DNA of 64,000 nucleotides from Erythrobasidium yunnanense (lineage: Eukaryota > Basidiomycota > Cystobasidiomycetes > Erythrobasidiales > Erythrobasidiaceae), in contig BCJC01000005.1 of assembly GCA_001600175.1 (NCBI GenBank), positions 1,716,471-1,780,470 on the forward strand, given 5' to 3'. The notes below the pieces were generated by a model that was not told the origin of the DNA, made no database searches, and saw only the letters and a list, made by a program, of their open reading frames with translations. Below are positions 58,351-64,000 of the stretch, one piece after another (the first letter of the stretch is position 1; the number at the start of each line of letters is the position of its first letter). The position numbers were made by a program, and so were the translations under genes.

Positions 58351-60920
58351 ATGGCGCAGAGCACAGCGCCAACGACGACGACAGCAGCGCACGCCGTTTC
58401 CGAGCTGTTGAAATCGCCAGATGACCTCGTCAAGATCCACACTATCCGCGTGCGTTTGGAGCAAGAACGAGCGAGCATAGAGGCCAAACTGCGCAGTGGA
58501 GCAAAAGATCAGCTTGATGCTACGCGCGATGGCCTACTTAAGCTTAGAGATACGAAACTGGCTGTTACCAGGATCAGAGAGGAAATGGTCAATGTGGAGA
58601 GATTGTGCGAAGATCCAAAGACGGCTGTGGAAGGCTTTAGCAAGATTAGTCAGGTAGCATCACTAATATTGTTGGAGCCATGCACTATTGTACAGCTGAC
58701 CGTCAATGATGTCGCAGGTCTCTCGGGTTCACCGGCAGTTTGTGCAGACCCTCGAGATGGTAGACAAGCTTCGCAGCATGTACGACAAGATAGACAGGCT
58801 TGAAGACATGCTGAATCAAGAACGGAATGATCCTCTTGGGCCGGCTACCAACCTGCTCTTCATCCACTATCATCTAACGGAACTCGAAGCATTCCGCAAC
58901 GAGACTATCTTTCAAGCCAAACGAGCATCTCCAGAAGCGCGTGCTACTCTAGAAAGATACTTTGAGCGCTTGAGCGGCGTCCTTGCATCTTTCGAGGAGC
59001 ATTATCTGCATCTGGCCGCGACCCTTATTCAGATTACAAGAGCCGGACATGCAGGAGTAGCTGTCAAGATTGCAAAGATAGCAGAGGTGGAAGGCGGAAG
59101 AGACGAGAAGGCTATTGCTATCAAGCTCGTCAAGAAGAAGAACAAGGAACTGGCTTCGCGCTTCAAGTCCATGCAAGCAGAAGCTAGGACCATCAAGCAC
59201 TACAGAGCAAAAGTAATGGATGCGATAAGGACTACAGCGAAAACGAAGCTTCAAGAACAGCATGAAGCGCTCAAAGGTAATAGTGCCCAATTCTTCAGCT
59301 CACTAGACTGGTTCTACGAAGATCTGGTACTAGTGGAGGATCAGCTCGCTGCACGCTTCCCTCCAGATTGGAAGATCTACACCCAGTTCGTAAAAGCATA
59401 CCATAAATCGTTATACGATTTCGTCAAGACCATCAAGGAAGAACAGCCGGAAGCGGGTACCCTGCTCTATCTAGCACAATTCTGTAAAGAATACTACAAG
59501 AACATGACGAAGGAACTCGAAATACCGCCAGAGCTTATCACGCCGAAGCTACTAGATGGGAATGAGGCGGATCTGATAGAGGACTACCTCAAGCTCGTGA
59601 GGAAGAAGATGGATGAATGGACAAATAACCTTATGCGCTCGGAAGTGAAAGACTTCCAATCGAGAGAAACGGAGCCGGATGTGGATGCCGAAGGACAGTA
59701 TCTGATGCAGGGTGCACCCATCATGTTCCAGAGTAAGATCTTCCAATAGCCATCTTGACCATGCTGATGAAATGCTCCTACAGTGATCAACCAGCAGACA
59801 GAGCTTGCGCTCGATTCGAATCAAGGTGCAGTCGTAGCGAAAGTAGTTGACGAGTTCAACCGTACCATGCGGCATATCCAGTCTTCCTGGCTGCGCATCA
59901 TAGAAGGCGAGTTCAATCGTCAGGTCAACACGCCCGACCAAGTTCCAGGCGGTCTCGTCGAGTACCTCATGGCATTAGCGAACGATCAAGTCAAATCTGC
60001 CGATTTCACCGAAGCTCTCTCAATACGCTTGGAATCGCTTGTATCCGACAAGTATAAGGCGCCAATAGCGGACAAGCTGAACGATGCCATGGATGGCTAT
60101 CTCGAGGTAGCCAAGCGGTGTATCCAGATCCTTATCGATACGATTTTCAACGACATCAAGCCTGCTGTTCGCATACTATTCACGACATCCTGGTATGTCG
60201 ATGAGCCAATCCACCAAATCATCGAAACGATATCGGACTATATGGGCGACTACCAAGCTAGACTGTCGCCGAGTCTGTTCGATCTACTGGTGGATGATAT
60301 AGTCGATACTTTCCTCATCACATACCTTGCTGCCTTGAGAAGGGCTACGAAACTTAAGACGCCAAGTGCTGCAAATAAGATGCGAGAAGACGTGAAGAGG
60401 GCTTTCGAGTTTTTCACGCAGTACAAGCCCCAGAACGAGCTGAAACAGTATTTCGAAGTGGTAAGTCTTTCCCATGCGAGCGCACTGCGTCACGCTTACA
60501 AGGTTTTTGCGATATAGCTCGATCATTGTATTCGAATACTCTCGGCGTCGAAACAAATGTTCTACCTCGACTATCATGCGTTTGCAAAACGGTATGGAAC
60601 GGCAAGCACGCTAGCTTATGTCGAAGCGCTGCTCCGCGCGAGAGCAGACATGGACAAGTCGGACGTCAAGGACATTGTACGTCATTCACACTACATACTC
60701 TGTCTGATCTGACGTATCTGCTCGCAGATGGAAGGGATCAAGCGGAAACCTGCAGAGCCTGAGCCCGAGTACCCTTCTATCTTTACACGTCTCCGTAAGT
60801 TTCGGCTGTGACTTCAGTCGGAAAGGTTACTTGCCCACTAATACTACTTCCACAGCCGTCGAGAAGAGCGCTCTCGAGAAAGCGGTCCCCTTCAACGTAG
60901 GGAGCGGTCTGCGCATGTAG
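58351..60920 (+). CDS. SEC6: Exocyst complex subunit Sec6
   Basis: Five or so exons, about 750 residues. The N-terminal coiled coil (AVSELLKSPDDLVKIHTIRV, RLEQERASIEAKLRSGAK) is followed after a splice by VSRVHRQFVQTLEMVDKLRS, LEDMLNQERND, IHYHLTELEAFRNE; then long helical bundles (FYEDLVLVEDQLAARFPPDW, FVKAYHKSLYDFVKTIKEE) and the C-terminal half (NQQTELALDSNQGAV, FNRTMRHIQSSWLRII, LTDDIVD-like LLVDDIVDTFLITYLAAL). These match Sec6. The exocyst tethers secretory vesicles at growth sites on the plasma membrane. The stop is TAG 60918-60920. Confidence 0.93.
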
Positions 60921-61126
60921 TCGAAGATCGCCGAGGGAGCTCTGGTAGTATCCTTGTCGTTCATCAAAAGCAGTATATAGCAGTATTCAGCCATGTCGTT
61001 GTAGCATTAGATCTGAACAAGCACTCAGTCAACGAAAAGCCACGTGACGTCTTTCTGTCTCTTTCCGATATCGTCTCCTTCTTCCTCTGCTTTTTGACTG
61101 CCTCTCTTCCTCAAGTTGATGTTGCA

Positions 61127-63356
61127 ATGACCAAGGCAGCCAGAGTAGCGCACTGGTATGAAGGCAGCGTCTGCAGAGACTGATGAAAGCTGATTGCCTG
61201 ATATAGGTTTCGGACCGAGTGAGGGTCACATCTTGCAAGCTCTGGATCTTCCTGAGGGTTACTGACTGTTTCTATGATCTCCAAGTCTGCGGCTACATGA
61301 CAATCCTGCTATGCACGCTGGCCTGAGCCTGGACAACATCGAAGCTTTCTATCCGATTGTCAATCGAGCGTGTGCCAACATTGCAGGATAATGAAGGCTA
61401 ATGCTCTACCCATATCTAGTGGTGCTGGGATCCGCAATATGTGTATAAGACTCCGGTGGGACCCAACAGATGGCAGTTCTTGCTGGACGTGAGTACTAAG
61501 CTGGCTCGATCAAATTTGACTTTACTGACCACTGCGATAAACCAACAGAGCATGGAAGACGTGTCCAAGTCTATTACCGAACTTCAACCTCTCTCCCAAT
61601 TATACGTGATGCGCGGCTCGCCGATGGAGATCTTACCCAAGTTCTTCAAGGCCTGCCAGATCACGCATCTAACCTTCGAGAAAGACGATGATGAGTATAC
61701 AATACGTCGGGATGCCGAAATCACGGAATTGGCAAGGCAAGCTGGAGTCGAAGTCTTCGCGGTTCACGGACATACCATGTTTGAAGGCGAGAGAGTCATC
61801 AAGCAGAACAAGGGCAAAGTACCTACTACATATGCGCAGTATGAAAAGGCAGCAAGCGCGCTGGGAAGCCCTCCCAAACCTCTACCCAGCCCCACTGAAT
61901 TGCCTCCGCCTGGCGATATCGACTTCACGACGCCTATGAAAGGCGCCCCCAACGTCAAAGAGTTCAAAGATCGAGATGTCAATTATCGCAATCGACTGGA
62001 AGGTGTCGATGACTATACATACGAATCCATAGCGGGTCCAGGCTCGAGTTTCTCAGTACCAACGATGGAGGAGCTCGCTATGCAGCCTGCAAGTAGCAAT
62101 ATCAGAGGTGGAGAGACACGAGCGCTTGAAGTCCTGGAAGAATGGATGACAGACCGAAAGCAGGAACTCATATATTTCGAGAAACCCAAGACGTCTCCGG
62201 CCGCCTTCAAGCCTGCAGAGAGTGAGGATAAACCAATTTGAAGGCGTAAAGGAGATGCTGATCTCGTTTCTATCAGCTACGATCTTGTCTCCCCACCTCA
62301 AGTTCGGCACGCTCAGCATACGAAAGTTCTTCTGGTCGATACAGGATATAATTTCAAAAGCACCAGATCACAGCAAGCCTCCAGTCTCTTTACTTGGACA
62401 AATCACCTTCCGAGATTTCTTCCATTGCGCCCAATTTGGCACTCCCAATTTCCAGCGGATACGAGGCAATCCAATCTGCCGGTATATCGACTGGGATCTT
62501 CAAAACCAGTATAACGAAGATGGGACAGAAGTAAGAGAGCTAGTCATCACGGAGGAGAACGAAGAAGCGAATGAGCGCTTCCTGGCATGGAAAGAAGGGA
62601 GAACAGGCTATCCTTGGATAGATGCTCAGATGAGGAAGCTGAAGAGAGATGGGTGGATACATCATCTGGCAAGACATAGCGTAGCATGCTTCTTGACTAG
62701 GCAGATGTATATCTCGTGGGAGAGAGGAGCCGAGATCTTCGACCATTGGCTGATAGACTGGGATCCGGCATCGTGAGTTAGGCGTCTCCGTCCTTAAATG
62801 ACAGCAGACAGCAATGAGCTGACCAGGATGACAATCCAGGAACAGCGCAAACTGGATGTGGCTTTCTGCAAGTGCCTTCTTCCACCAGTATAGCAGGATA
62901 TACTCGCCCATCAGCTTCGGCCAGAAGTCAGACAAGACTGGAGCCTTAATACGGGAGTATGTTCCAGAACGTGAGCTACCACATAATACCCCTCAAGTGC
63001 GAGGTATCTGACTCTGCTCTCTCTGAACAGTCAAAGACTATCCTGACAAGTACATATACTCACCATGGACTGCACCGTCAGCCGTGCAAGCGAAAGCAGG
63101 CTGTATTGTCGGAAAAGACTATCCTCATCCCATTATAGACGACAAGGAATCAAAAGCTCTAGGCATAGCGCGTATCAGGAGGGCATACGAAGCCCATATA
63201 TATGGAGATGATCCTCGAGTCTTCGATGGGACTGCTGCTGAATATGTGCAGAGCTTTGGAGAGATAGATGCAGGCAGCAGCCTCGGGAAGAGGAAGACCA
63301 AGGAGGAGGCTTCAGACGAGAAGAAGCACATCAAGCAGCAGAAGCTGAGCTTCTAG
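61127..63356 (+). CDS. Cryptochrome/photolyase family protein, (6-4) photolyase type
   Basis: About seven exons, close to 590 residues. The first exons spell VAHWFRTDLRLHDNPAMHA only after two introns are removed (61156-61205 and about 61223-61288). Then KTPVGPNRWQFLLD, QLYVMRGSPMEILPKFFKAC, TILSPHLKFGTLSIRKFFW, RTGYPWIDAQMRKLK, WIHHLARHSVACFLTR (both active-site His), SWERGAEIFDHWLIDWDPAS, NWMWLSASAFFHQY, and SPISFGQKSDKTGALIREYV. These residues, including the HxxxRH pair and the flavin-contacting NWMWLS, fit (6-4) photolyases and animal-type cryptochromes. The C-terminal tail is Lys-rich and short. The enzyme uses FAD to repair UV (6-4) photoproducts with blue light. Confidence 0.92.
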
Positions 63357-63857
63357 TCAACATCATGCGATTCGGCGTACTGGATGGCCAGATTTCAAGT
63401 ATCCTGTCTGCACGCTATATGCGACGCGCTGAAAGGACGCTAGAGCCAAGCGATGTTGTTGTCTCATGATCCGGAAGCCATGCAATGCCAGCTCACGTCC
63501 GAGCTGTGACGTCTCTTCAAATACGTAAATTCAATGCGGAACAGGTCCCCTGAACACCTCACGGGCCTGACGCTCTCCTCCCGACCGATACTTTCAAGGG
63601 CATTTTTCCAGCTACAGCACATCCACGTTCATTTCCACACTCATTTGACACGTACACACTACATACGTAAGTTGAGGGTGGTAGATGCTCTGTCTGCTTG
63701 CCCGCTGACGACAAATTATGGCCAGCCCCCAGCCTCCTTGATCGCCGAATTTACCACAGCGTCGCAGGGAAAGCACAAGAGACAAAGACCCTGCTTTCGT
63801 AGTTACCGTACCTACACCATCAAGATATACCTTCAAGATCCCTTCAAGACTTCGAAA
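63357..63857. other. Intergenic region, no gene seen
   Basis: About 500 bases upstream of the last gene. Expected to hold its promoter. No coding signal. Confidence 0.4.
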
Positions 63858-64000
63858 ATGCGGACAGCAACAAACACAAAGAAGGCCTTCGTAGCTTTGG
63901 CGCTTGCAACTGCAACTGGACTCGCTGCAGCCAATGGACCTGACAGACTAGACAAGAGACAGCAATTCACTGGTAGGACTACAGTTTACATCGCAGGCAA
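63858..64000 (+). CDS. Start of a secreted protein with a Kex2-type site (partial)
   Basis: The ATG at 63858 opens a frame with a signal peptide (KKAFVALALATATGLAAA) followed by NGPDRLDKRQQFTG. The Lys-Arg pair right after a short pro-segment is a typical Kex2 processing site of fungal secreted proteins. A GTAGGA donor at 63973 may start an intron. The gene runs off the window, so the product is unknown. Confidence 0.6.
   Translation, partial: MRTATNTKKAFVALALATATGLAAANGPDRLDKRQQFTGRTTVYIAG

Overview
The window is nuclear DNA from an intron-rich, gene-dense fungus, almost certainly a basidiomycete. Introns are about 35-75 nt, usually GT..AG with a CTRAY-like branch point just before the acceptor. 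Gene content also fits: a velvet factor, a CFEM GPI-protein, CipC paralogs, a DUF6534-like 7-TM protein, and Zim17/Tim23 import proteins. The exact lineage cannot be fixed; an early-diverging group such as Pucciniomycotina is a guess. I see no rRNA, tRNA, CRISPR array, biosynthetic cluster or recognisable transposon.

Layout. 0-10 kb: the 3' end of an HSF-type regulator, a CFEM GPI-anchored protein, a tandem array of three paralogs of a family I do not recognise (3.3-6.9 kb, with an assembly gap in a TC microsatellite), a secretory cyclophilin, and a second tandem pair of unknown small proteins (8.6-10.2 kb). 10-23 kb: NDUFAF7-like methyltransferase head-to-head with RRP4, a velvet factor, an unresolved intron-rich gene, TIM23 head-to-head with ZIM17, and mismatch-repair PMS1. 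23-33 kb: two tandem CipC-like genes, cystathionine gamma-lyase, alanine aminotransferase, dynein intermediate chain. 33-45 kb: a small conserved protein, a gene-poor stretch with a lone zinc-cluster-like fragment, S-adenosylhomocysteinase, a KHDC4-like KH protein, eIF5, an inverted partial copy of the S-adenosylhomocysteinase gene, and a short-chain dehydrogenase. 45-64 kb: a secreted conserved protein, a Git1-type transporter, two orphan basic proteins, VPS51, an orphan nuclear-looking protein, an alkyltransferase-like protein, a GPI-anchored PEBP-like protein, a DUF6534-like membrane protein, SEC6, a (6-4) photolyase-type flavoprotein, and the start of a secreted protein.

Most named genes are housekeeping: mitochondrial import and respiration, DNA repair (PMS1, ATL, photolyase), vesicle tethering (SEC6, VPS51), RNA and translation (RRP4, KHDC4, eIF5) and methyl-cycle/sulphur metabolism (S-adenosylhomocysteinase, cystathionine gamma-lyase). 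The novelty is mainly in the two tandem families of unknown genes, the segmental inverted copy of the S-adenosylhomocysteinase gene, and very small coding exons. Gene models were spliced by eye; exon edges are stated where a conserved domain or frame confirmed them, and are otherwise approximate.
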